From positions 60,300 through 124,299 of the forward strand of contig VGZA01000007.1 in NCBI GenBank assembly GCA_016872775.1: a stretch of 64,000 nt of DNA, given 5' to 3'. The notes beneath the pieces were generated by a model. That model was not told where the DNA came from. It saw nothing but the letters and a program-made list of their open reading frames with translations, and did no database searches. Positions 8,818 to 17,100 of this stretch are shown piece by piece. Each line of letters starts with the position of its first letter. Position 1 is the first letter of the stretch. The translations under genes and the position numbers were made by a program. The DNA is from Planctomycetota bacterium. GTDB lineage: Bacteria > Planctomycetota > Planctomycetia > Pirellulales > Pirellulaceae.

Positions 8818-9870
8818 TCACGGCAACTCGGGACGTTCAATCGCGACCGCTTCGCCGGTCAACGATTCCAGAAACGCCACCAGTGCCGAGACTTCTGAAA
8901 AGCTCTGACCCGACAAGGGCGCAATATCCAGTGGCAAACCGTCATCGGCCGCCGCCGGAACACCGCGATAGTAATGGATGACGACCTCCGACAGCGAGGC
9001 GCGAGAGCCGTTGTGCATATAGGGACCGGTCTCGGCAATGTTACGCAGCGAGGGGGTCCGGAATTTTCCCTTGTCCTCCCTGTTGCCGGTCACCGCACCC
9101 AGGCCATCGTCGTCCAGTCCGATACCGATCCTGTGGAACTTGTTGTCGCTCAGCAGCGGCCCATGATGGCAGCGCACGCAGCCCGCGGCGCCCTGGAAGA
9201 GTTCCAACCCCTGGAGTGCCTCGTCGGACAATGCCGCCTTTTCGCCAAGCAGATACCGATCGAATGGCGAACGGCGGCTGACCAGCGTTCTTTGAAATGC
9301 GGCCAGAGCTTGCGCGATGCCTCGCCGCGTCACGTCCGTGCTAAAAACCGACTGGAATCGACTGCGGTACCCGGGCACCGCGTTCAGCTCCCGTTCCAGC
9401 GCGTGCAGGTCCTGGTGCATCTCGTCGGCCGATTCGATCGGCGCCAACGCCTGCTCCTCGAGCGACCGCGCGCGCCCATCCCAGAAGAGCAGGGGATAGA
9501 ACCCGACATTCAAGAGTGACTGGATATTGCGGCGCAACGACTTGTCAGCATGTCCCTTTCCGAGGCGTAAACCGTCGGAAAAAGATTTTTCGGGAACGTG
9601 ACACGTAGCGCAACTCATCCTGTTGTCGCCCGACAACCGCGGATCGAAGAACAGCAGACTGCCGAGCTCGACTTTCTCGGGGGTCACCGGCTGATCGATC
9701 GGGGCCGGCACCGCCGCCGGCAACGGAATCAGTGAAGGTCGGTCGGAGCGCCCCTGCGCGCCCACGATGTCCCCATCCAGCCCGATCAGGGTGACGATCA
9801 TCACGATACGGCAACAGACGGGCCGCACTTCGGTCGAAAAATCGAATCGGCAATCTTTGTTCGCGATCAT
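8818..9870 (-). CDS. Di-heme cytochrome c peroxidase (MauG/CcpA family)
   Basis: A 350-residue exported di-heme protein. Two heme c sites are visible: CATCH at 87-91 and CVRCH at 231-235. The surrounding family blocks are LGSLLFFDPRLSG, SDGLRLGKGHADK and FRTPSLRNIAETGPYMHNG. Members reduce H2O2 or oxidise a partner in the periplasm. The N-terminus is atypical: a weak hydrophobic stretch at about 20-40, with Met24 (MIVTLIGLDGDIVGAQ) a possible alternative start. No good ribosome-binding site precedes the ATG at 9870, which lies only 7 bases after the stop of a decayed glycosyltransferase, so the present 5' end may itself be the product of a rearrangement. Confidence 0.85.
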   Translation of the reverse strand: MIANKDCRFDFSTEVRPVCCRIVMIVTLIGLDGDIVGAQGRSDRPSLIPLPAAVPAPIDQPVTPEKVELGSLLFFDPRLSGDNRMSCATCHVPEKSFSDGLRLGKGHADKSLRRNIQSLLNVGFYPLLFWDGRARSLEEQALAPIESADEMHQDLHALERELNAVPGYRSRFQSVFSTDVTRRGIAQALAAFQRTLVSRRSPFDRYLLGEKAALSDEALQGLELFQGAAGCVRCHHGPLLSDNKFHRIGIGLDDDGLGAVTGNREDKGKFRTPSLRNIAETGPYMHNGSRASLSEVVIHYYRGVPAAADDGLPLDIAPLSGQSFSEVSALVAFLESLTGEAVAIERPELP

Positions 9871-9876
9871 GGACCG

Positions 9877-10142
9877 CTACCACTCACCCCGTTCGTGGAA
9901 CTCGCGGTCCTTATACCAGTAGTTGTCGATATGATCGTCAAGCCGGTAGCTCCCCCCACGATATCGTCGTGACTCATGATCTCGACAATATAGTTGAACG
10001 TATCGGGGGCGATGCGAAAGTCTACGTCGGCGAATGCGACGATCCGATATGCCGCACGAGCAGCCGCGACGCTTTGCAGCAACCGTGGCAAATAGTCCCG
10101 TTCGTTCCAGGCCGGAATCACCAACGACAGATCATTTTCCAT
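9877..10142 (-). pseudogene. Decayed family 2 glycosyltransferase
   Basis: The frame starts like a normal GT2 enzyme (MENDLSLVIPAWNERDYLPR, with AGGTG before the ATG at 10142). It then jumps straight to RIVAFADVDFRIAPDTFNYI, the segment around the DxD motif that normally lies about 75 residues later. After a run of G near VGGATG the frame is lost, but another frame continues as DHIDNYWYKDREF and stops at 9877, resembling the family's C-terminus. Thus two internal deletions and a frameshift reduce a protein of about 250-300 residues to a scar of under 270 bases. The undisturbed frame overlaps the next gene's ATG by an ATGA. Confidence 0.75.
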
Positions 10143-10183
10143 CGTGCACACCTAAGGTTGGGTTGCCCCAGCCACACGGGAGA

Positions 10184-10645
10184 TCATTCTACCTTTGCCA
10201 GATCGAGTTCGAGGCGTTTACCGTCGCGCACTTCCACGCGCAGCCGCGTCGTATCCTCCGACTGCAGGAAGCTGGGAATCTCAGTGGAGCCCGCGCCAGG
10301 GATCAGCATCTCACCGGCTCCACCGTCGCCGGCCGTGGACATGATCGACATGGAATCCTGCACAACGACCTTGTAGGCACCCGGCGGCAAGCCGAAATAA
10401 TCACGGAGCGCGCCCGGAACAACGGTCATCAGATTGAAATTTCCTTGGGCATCGGTTGTTCCCTGTCCTGTCAGACCATCGCCGGACTCGGGAACAAATC
10501 GCAGGCTCTTGTTGGCCAACGGCTGCCCATTCAGCAACAATTTACCTTCGACCGGAACCCGCGCGGGAACCGCCGGCCCGCGACACCCGCTCAGCGCAAG
10601 CGCACTCCACAGCAGCAGCCAGCCGTTCTGTTGGAAGAAGTCCAT
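10184..10645 (-). CDS. Small carboxypeptidase-regulatory-like lipoprotein
   Basis: A 153-residue lipoprotein: the lipobox is LALSGC at the end of a short hydrophobic leader (MDFFQQNGWLLLWSALALSGC). The rest is one beta-sandwich of the carboxypeptidase regulatory/transthyretin-like type (VPVEGKLLLNGQPLANKSLRF, TDAQGNFNLMTVVPGA, LPPGAYKVVV). Its ATG overlaps the stop of the DUF1559 gene as TGATG, implying translational coupling. Such lipoproteins commonly follow DUF1559 genes in planctomycetes and probably act at the cell surface. A longer frame runs to 10855 but has no signal and overlaps the DUF1559 coding region. Confidence 0.85.
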   Translation of the reverse strand: MDFFQQNGWLLLWSALALSGCRGPAVPARVPVEGKLLLNGQPLANKSLRFVPESGDGLTGQGTTDAQGNFNLMTVVPGALRDYFGLPPGAYKVVVQDSMSIMSTAGDGGAGEMLIPGAGSTEIPSFLQSEDTTRLRVEVRDGKRLELDLAKVE

Positions 10646-11715
10646 CAGGGGATCTCGGAAGTTTGTCCGTCCATCATCCGAGTCAGATACCCCAGAGCGG
10701 CGAACTCGACGTTTTGATGCACGAAATGAACCGATGCGTCTCCCATCGCGAAGTGCGTTCCGTTGGGATGCAGGCTGGCCGCGGGACACCACCAGCTGCG
10801 AGCCCGGCCTGGAAACGGCGTGAATGGTGGCGACTGCCAGGATGGATGGATCCAAGGCTGGTGCCAGACATTAATGCCGCCGTACGACGGTGAGTCGGCA
10901 AACACCGGGTCGACGCCGCACATCACGTGCCCTCGATAGGCCCACGCGAACGCAGCGCCATTCACATGATATCCGGTCGTCTCACCCAGCATGAACGTAT
11001 TCGACGACCCATCCAGGACGTCGGCGAACTTGCATTCACTCTCCCATCCGAACATTCGCTCCGAGGGACGATTTCCGCGTTGTACTTCCTTCCAGGTGTA
11101 ATTGAGAAACATCCAGTAAGAGTCGGTGACGAAATCGTAATTGGTCTTGGCCGATCGAATTCCCGGTGCGGGCCCGTAGTGCCAGCCCTCGAGCGAGCGT
11201 TCCGCATTGCGTCGCGCGTAAGGATCGGAAGGGCAGAGGAACACGCTGATCTCCGTCTCCGAGAGGGCCGCATTGCCGTTCAAAGCGGGGTCGCCCACCA
11301 GCGCGGCGTTCGGGATCGGGGTATAACCCGTATACTGCGAACATGCCTGATCGCGATTAAATCGATCGTAGATCGGCTTCTGCTCCAGATAGGGCAGCAG
11401 CGCCACCAGACCATTTGTGCCCTTGATCTCGCCGTTCAACGGCGTGTTGTATCCTTGATTGGCACCTCTTCCCGCCGCCGGCAACGCGCCGTGCGAAGAC
11501 TCGTAAGTGTGCAGCGCCAACGCGATCTGCTTGATGTTGTTCGTGCAGTGCATCCGCCGCGCGGCTTCGCGCGCCGATTGGACCGCCGGCAACAACAACG
11601 CCACTAACAGTCCGATGATGGCGATCACCACCAGCAGCTCGACCAAGGTAAATCCTCGTGAGTCGCCGCCGCAAAGTCGATCCTTGCTGCGAAATCCTCT
11701 GGGAAGTCGGTTCAT
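10645..11715 (-). CDS. DUF1559 prepilin-like protein (H-X9-DG type)
   Basis: A 356-residue planctomycete pseudopilin. The N-terminus has a type IV prepilin cleavage/methylation motif (RGFTLVELLVVIAIIGLLVA), then a long helix (LLPAVQSAREAARRMHC) and the DUF1559 body. The C-terminal HPNGTHFAMGDASVHF segment is the H-X9-DG signature. These proteins are abundant in planctomycetes and thought to form or decorate surface or periplasmic fibres; exact role unknown. The ATG at 11715 follows GGAG by 8 bases; a longer frame to 11766 lacks support. It is the first gene of a two-gene operon with the lipoprotein. Confidence 0.92.
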   Translation of the reverse strand: MNRLPRGFRSKDRLCGGDSRGFTLVELLVVIAIIGLLVALLLPAVQSAREAARRMHCTNNIKQIALALHTYESSHGALPAAGRGANQGYNTPLNGEIKGTNGLVALLPYLEQKPIYDRFNRDQACSQYTGYTPIPNAALVGDPALNGNAALSETEISVFLCPSDPYARRNAERSLEGWHYGPAPGIRSAKTNYDFVTDSYWMFLNYTWKEVQRGNRPSERMFGWESECKFADVLDGSSNTFMLGETTGYHVNGAAFAWAYRGHVMCGVDPVFADSPSYGGINVWHQPWIHPSWQSPPFTPFPGRARSWWCPAASLHPNGTHFAMGDASVHFVHQNVEFAALGYLTRMMDGQTSEIP

Positions 11716-11956
11716 CGTGCATTCTCCGCTCGCCCGTGCCGCAACTCGTCGGTATCGCGGTCCCAATCCCCGCTGCCGACGGAAAGTCTAAAGCCTATTC
11801 GGCAATATCACAACAAAAGATTGCGCAGACTACGAGATCGTACTGGTACTCCTACTCGCCCCCGTTCCCCGCTCCCCGTTTGCTGTGCGCCGTTGAAATC
11901 GTCCAAATTCTGGTGGGTACATAATCACATGCGCGCAAATAGTAACCTGTGCTCCC

Positions 11957-11978
11957 CTCTCCCAGTACTCTGGGAGAG
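11957..11978. repeat. Perfect 9-bp hairpin with TACT loop
   Basis: CTCTCCCAG (11957-11965) pairs perfectly with CTGGGAGAG (11970-11978) around TACT, followed by GGCCGGGGGTGAGGG. The tail ties it to the copy near 8536; the TACT loop also matches the hairpins at 5661 and 12571. Confidence 0.6.
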
Positions 11979-12037
11979 CGGCCGGGGGTGAGGGAATGGA
12001 ATTGGCGTTGCGTTACGAACCGGTGCGGAGGAGCTGA

Positions 12038-12087
12038 GGCAAGATGCCCCTGCCACGAAAGATCGGGGGCAAGATGCCCCCCGCCAC
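12038..12087. repeat. Duplicated GGCAAGATGCCCC word
   Basis: The word GGCAAGATGCCCC-GCCAC occurs twice, at 12038-12056 and 12068-12087. It immediately follows (on the minus strand) the stop codon of the AlkZ-like remnant. AAGATGCCCC also occurs at about 8772, so it belongs to a dispersed short repeat. Confidence 0.5.
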
Positions 12088-12089
12088 AA

Positions 12090-12575
12090 TCAGGCATGAG
12101 CGCGGATTGCGTCGATTCGTTTGCTCCGGCTCTTCGGGCTGTCGAGACTGAACGACCGTGCATCGCCGAGCTGGTCGCGGACAAACAATTCGGTCTGTCG
12201 TACCGCCTCGATCAATCGCTTGTACTTCTTGGCAAACGAGCACCAGACGATCGACTGCGACTCGACGTCATACTCCCAAAGACCGACGACGCGTCCACGG
12301 TCGATAATTGCGTGGCTGGGTAAATCTTGAAGTGCACCGCCGGCCTTGATCTCCGCGGCAAACAAGGGATGCTCCCGATCGGACGGCGCCACAAGCATCA
12401 GGTTGCGGCGATGCAGGCACATCGAATCGAGACATCCGACCAGCGCGTAGTGTGGTGACTTCGGGGCGCGGAATTCGCGGAACTGCTGAAGTTCCTCCGG
12501 GGAGATCCAGCGTTCATCGCCGTTGTCGATTGGAACCAACTGCAGCGGCTCGATCGCCGCCCGTGTGTGCCACGG
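12090..12575 (-). pseudogene. 3' remnant of an AlkZ/YcaQ-like winged-helix DNA glycosylase
   Basis: The last 160 codons read as a coherent protein end: IEPLQLVPIDNGDERWISPEE, then LPSHAIIDRGRVVGLWEYD, then LGDARSFSLDSPKSRSKRID. The I-DRG-VGLWEYD block is characteristic of the winged-helix AlkZ-like family (PF06224), which unhooks DNA crosslinks or removes alkylated bases. The N-terminal two thirds are missing. Upstream the frame passes directly into antisense of the neighbouring GH32-like gene. The break coincides with a hairpin repeat at 12559-12596. Not expected to be functional. Confidence 0.7.
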
Positions 12576-12596
12576 GCGAGGTACTCCGAGCCCGTG
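12559..12596. repeat. Dispersed hairpin with GGTACTCC apex, copy 2
   Basis: Three alternating arms GCCCGTG (12559-12565), CACGGGC (12571-12577) and GCCCGTG (12590-12596). The right pair encloses GA, then GG-TACT-CC, then GA, the same apex as at 5661-5690. It sits exactly where the AlkZ-like homology stops and 8 bases from the stop of the GH32-like gene, so it may double as that gene's terminator and as the recombination point. Confidence 0.6.
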
Positions 12597-12604
12597 CCGA
12601 CGTG

Positions 12605-14125
12605 TCAAGGCTCTGTCTGCCCCTGCCCGGCCGGCGGAGATTCGGAGAATTGAAAGGCGTATAGTTCGGCATCGCGAAGTCGAAAACGTAGCCGAACCGG
12701 CTTGCCGATATGCGTCGAGACGTCCGCCGAATCGTTCCAGGTCACCGTGCGGTCCAAACTGTCTCCGAACTGCTCGTCGCATTCGTCGAGCGAAAAACCA
12801 GGTAACGGCTTGCCATCCTGATCGGCAAGTTCTGCGTGGAGGCTCCCGGCCGCCGAGGTTGCGAAGTTGACGGTCAAGCGCCGGCCAGAATAGAGGAATG
12901 GCTTGGTGATAAGTTCCCCGCCGGTCAACGGCGCCTTGGCCGCGACGAATCCATCCAGTCGCAGCGTAAAGCGCCGGATCGCCTCTTCGCTCCGCCAGTA
13001 TTGCTCCGCCATGAAGAACGAGAACTCCTTGGGCGCACCCGGCAGTTTGCTCACCGTTTCGATCAAACCGTGCGCCGGGTAGCAGTCGCCGTAGACCCAC
13101 GAACCCGGTCGCTCCGGACCGATCCGTAGAAACGCCTCCGGCCAGCGGCGAAAATGATACCCGTCGCGACTCGACATGAACACTCCATCGGTGATCGCCG
13201 TTCCAATGCGTTCGCCCGCCTTGGCCCGTATCCGGCGATGTTCCAGGTCGGGCAACGCGCGCATCGACGGCGACCAGGGCCGTTCCACGTACCGAACCGG
13301 AAATCCCAGGAACAAATGCGGAGCCCGTTCGTAGCGGCCAATACAATTTGTGTAAAACTGTTCGTTCGGCAACGGAGGATCGACCTGCAATCGTTCCGGC
13401 ACCGTCCAGTTCCTGAAGTCGTCGGAAAATGCCAGCCGAATGTCGCGCAGTCCATCATGAAAATCGCGGATATAGGCGCGGTACTTGCCCGTCAGCGGAT
13501 CCCAGAAGGCGACATTCTGGCTGTCGAAAGCGCCGCGCGTGATGATCGGCTTGTCGCCCAGCCGCTCCCAGCGCAATCCGTCCGGCGACCGCCAGGCGAT
13601 CAACCCGTCTTTCGACTGCCCAATCGCCTTGTAACGCGCTTCGGGCGAGCAGGACGGATGCTCGTCACGAAACGGCGTGAAGTTGTCGTAGACTCCCGTC
13701 ACCACGATGTTGTTGGCTGTCGAACCGTCGACTTCGATCAAACCGAGCACCGGTTTTGTCCAGCGAATCCCATCCGTGCTCTCCGCGTAACAGATGTGAT
13801 ACGGGTGTGTCTTTTTCGGATCGGCCGGATCGAATTGCCAATGCGCTCCCTGATACCACATGCGGAATTTGCCCGCCTCGGCAATGATCCGGAAATAGAT
13901 ACATGTATTTCCTTCCCAAGGCTGATCGCAAGCGAAAACGATCTCCTGCGGTTGAGGATGCTGCAGCTCCAGCCGCACGTTGTGCAGTTGATCGATCAGC
14001 AGATCGTCGACGAACAGCTCCCTGCGCGAACCGATATCGATCGGCTTGGGCTCGGCGGCAGCAAGGGCCGCGCCGCCAATCCAAACGGCCATCCATGACA
14101 CGATGAACAACAGTCGCCCTCTCAT
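12605..14125 (-). CDS. Secreted GH32/GH43-like five-bladed propeller protein
   Basis: A 506-residue protein with a signal peptide (MRGRLLFIVSWMAVWIGGAALAAA). The body is a GH32/62/43-type beta-propeller: FVDDLLIDQLHNVRLELQ, then FRMWYQGAHWQFD, WTKPVLGLIEVDG, YKAIGQSKDGLIAWRSPDGL and FYTNCIGRYERAPHLFLGFP. The C-terminal 110 residues form a beta-sandwich typical of these enzymes (LTVNFATSAAGSLHAELAD). Planctomycetes carry many copies, presumed to attack exopolysaccharide; catalytic acids cannot be assigned with certainty. AAGGAG lies 7 bases before the ATG. A related propeller forms the C-terminal half of the 56598-59045 gene. Confidence 0.8.
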   Translation of the reverse strand: MRGRLLFIVSWMAVWIGGAALAAAEPKPIDIGSRRELFVDDLLIDQLHNVRLELQHPQPQEIVFACDQPWEGNTCIYFRIIAEAGKFRMWYQGAHWQFDPADPKKTHPYHICYAESTDGIRWTKPVLGLIEVDGSTANNIVVTGVYDNFTPFRDEHPSCSPEARYKAIGQSKDGLIAWRSPDGLRWERLGDKPIITRGAFDSQNVAFWDPLTGKYRAYIRDFHDGLRDIRLAFSDDFRNWTVPERLQVDPPLPNEQFYTNCIGRYERAPHLFLGFPVRYVERPWSPSMRALPDLEHRRIRAKAGERIGTAITDGVFMSSRDGYHFRRWPEAFLRIGPERPGSWVYGDCYPAHGLIETVSKLPGAPKEFSFFMAEQYWRSEEAIRRFTLRLDGFVAAKAPLTGGELITKPFLYSGRRLTVNFATSAAGSLHAELADQDGKPLPGFSLDECDEQFGDSLDRTVTWNDSADVSTHIGKPVRLRFRLRDAELYAFQFSESPPAGQGQTEP

Positions 14126-14190
14126 GATGCGGCTCCTTGGTAAATCGTCGATCGGCGTCGCGCGGCGGGACAGTCGGTGCTTCCGGCCGA

Positions 14191-17100
14191 TCAGGGTTCG
14201 ATCAGCGTACCGGCGATCGTCCCCCGATCACGTTCGGAGTACGGGTCGCCGGGTCTCTTCTTGGTCATTTCCTGCAAGAAGGCGATCAGATCGGCCATTT
14301 CCGCATGCCCAATCGATCGTTCAAATCCTTCGGGCATCAATGACCTTCGCGTCGACTTCAAATCTTCGATTTCACTCCTCAACAATATTACCGACTCCGC
14401 ATTCTGTCTAGTCAACGTCACGCTGGTGGCGGTTTGCGCAGCGAGGAAGCCGGTGTGCGTAACACCGCTGCTATCGAGGGCAAGGTACTGCACGTAATTG
14501 GGCTGCACCGACTGGTTGGGGTCGAGAATATGCACCAGCAACGCGGCGGGGTCCTGAACCGCGTTTGGCGTCAGCCCTGGTCCGACCTGAACTCCCTTGC
14601 CACCCACCTGGTGGCAACCGGCGCACTGTTTTTCGAAAACAACCGCTCCTGGCTCGACGCGCCCTTGGCGCGCCAGAGCCGGGCGATACGCTTCCACAAC
14701 GGCCCGGCGGGAGGACGAAGCGGCTTGTGCGAAGACTCGCTCCGCCCGAGTGCGAATCGCCGCATTCGCGTGCGTTCGCAACGCCTCTTGACGGACGAAA
14801 TCGACCTCCGCCGCAGGCACTCGATCTTCGAGCGCCGCGTTCAGCCACTGCATCGTACGATCGTCGCGAGCCAACATCGTATCGAGGGCGACTCGAGCAA
14901 CCTGCGGCGCGAATTGCGGCCAGAGTTCCAACAGCCGCTCGCCTAGCTGAGGGTCGGCATCTCCCGCCGAGGCCTTCATCACCGCGATTTGAATCGCCTC
15001 CGCTGCGTCTGCCGTCAGAATTTTCAACCGCACTGCCTGCGCGTATTCCAAGGGGAAACAGTTGAAGAATTCGATCGCCGCTGTCGATCCCGACGCCATC
15101 TCCGCGGCACGCTGAAAACGCTGGTTCAACCAGGCGGCCAATGGCGGCGCGAATTCGGCCGGCACCAGCCTTCGCGACACGCGCTTTCGGCCTCGCCCCA
15201 GCTCCAACAACAAGCCATCCACGATTGATTCATCACCCGTCTTGGAATAGAGGTGCAGCGCGGCAAGCGATCGCTCGATTTCCTCGATCCGATTGCGGGC
15301 CGCGACAACCTGCGCCAGCTGTCCCAGGAATGCGAGCCCGCTCTTGGTCGAGGCGAAAGATTGCGGCGCCGGCTGCGGATTCAACAACAGGTCCTCGAAC
15401 AGGTCCGCGGACACGTTCGCGATGGAACTCAGAATGGCCGCCCGCATCCAGGCGTCACTCTCGTCGCGTCGAGCCAAACGGGCCAGCGCTTTCGCGGCCG
15501 TCGGTCCAGCCGCTTCGCCCAGCGAAAACGCCGCCTGGAAACGGACACCTGGATCGTCATGGTCCGCCAGTCGCGCCACACACTCCAGCACCCGCGGCTC
15601 CTGGTTCAGCTTCGGCTCCGATAATCGGATCGCCTGCGAGAGAACTCCAGGATGCGCGTCGCGCAACCCTTGCAGCAGTGTCTCCCCATCCAACGCATCC
15701 ATCCCCTCCAGCGCCCAAAGTGCGTGAACCCTGGCCTGGGGCCGTTCGGAAGCACGCACCATCCGTCGCAGTGGTTCGACAGCCGATCGATCGTTGCGTT
15801 CGAAGAGTAACCGGTGCGCCGTATCGCGGCGCCAACCGTGCGGACTTTCGAATTCCGCGACTAACTCGTCGATCGTCGCACTGCCCAGTCGCGGCGGCGC
15901 CGGCGCCCGGAACCCCCGAGGCGCCAGTCGATAGATCCGGCCGTTGGCGCGACCGCTGCGAAAATCGAGATGCTTCGCCACGTCCAACGGAACATGAATC
16001 GTCTCGAGGTACTCGCGACTCATGTCCAGAAAAAACAGCGTCCCGTCCGGCGCGTTCAAGGCATTGACCGGGCGAAACCAGATGTCGGATGATCGGACCA
16101 CCTCGGTATTGGGATCGACGCGCTGCGAATCAAACGTCAAGCCCTTCGGAATCAGCCGGCGGCGGTGGATCAGGTTGTTCTGACCATCGCCGACAAAGGC
16201 CTGCCCGTACCAGTCGGCGGGATAGACGCCCCCACGGTAAATCGTCACGCCGGCGGCCGCATCCACGACATGATGACTGGCACCAGCGGCCGTCGCCGGA
16301 CGCTCGTTGCTATTCACACGACGGAGACTGCGGATCTGCCGCCAACGCTCGATCGGGCTGATGCGAAACACAGGTACCGGGCCCGGCGCTATGTTGTGAA
16401 TGCCCGCCGGCGCCGCCATGAACGGATTGCGGGCCAGATAGTGATCCGGGAATACGATCTGCTCCAGCGGTTGCGATTCACTGCAGGTGAAGCGATGACC
16501 CCAGTCGTCGAAACTGTTGCCGAATTGCACCGTGCCAGTGACCGCCTCCAACTCCAGCGACTCAGGATGAAATCGGAAATCGCGCCCCGAGACCGGAATC
16601 GGTTTGAAGTCCGGATCGTCAACGCGAACGATCATTCCTCCGTTGGGACCGGTCGATCCGTAGATCCAATGATCGAGCCCAAACTGCAGATTGTTGACCA
16701 TTCCCTGCTGGTTCCCCGTGCCAAATCCGGTAAAGATCCTGCGGCGCAAGTCGGCAACACCGTCGCCATCGGTGTCTTTCAGGTACCAGATATCCGGCGA
16801 TGCCGCAACGAACACTCCGCCCCGCCAGGGAACAACCCCCGCCGCCCACAAGAGCTTGTCGGCGAAAACCGTCGCATGATCGATCACTCCGTCGTGATCG
16901 GTATCCGTCAACAGCCGGATCGTGCCCAACGGTTCCCGACCCTCCGCGGGCTTGAACGGATAATCGCGCATTTCACAAACGTAGAGCCGCCCGTCTTCAT
17001 CAAAAGCCGCGGCCACCGGATCGACCACCCGCGGCTCGGCCGCTACTAATTGCATCTCGAATCCGTCGACAACCTCGAACGATTTCAGCGCCTCCGAAGG

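Larger units (their letters stand above)
11716..12089. other. Intergenic region with short repeats
   Basis: About 370 bases without a gene. It includes the 9-bp hairpin at 11957-11978 and a duplicated GGCAAGATGCCCC word (12038-12087). The stretch around 11780-11830 is AT-rich relative to its surroundings and may carry the DUF1559 promoter. Confidence 0.5.

Noticed and set aside
12576..13346. Extension of the AlkZ-like frame
   Set aside because: It is an out-of-frame reading of the GH32-like gene on the same strand and shows no AlkZ similarity.
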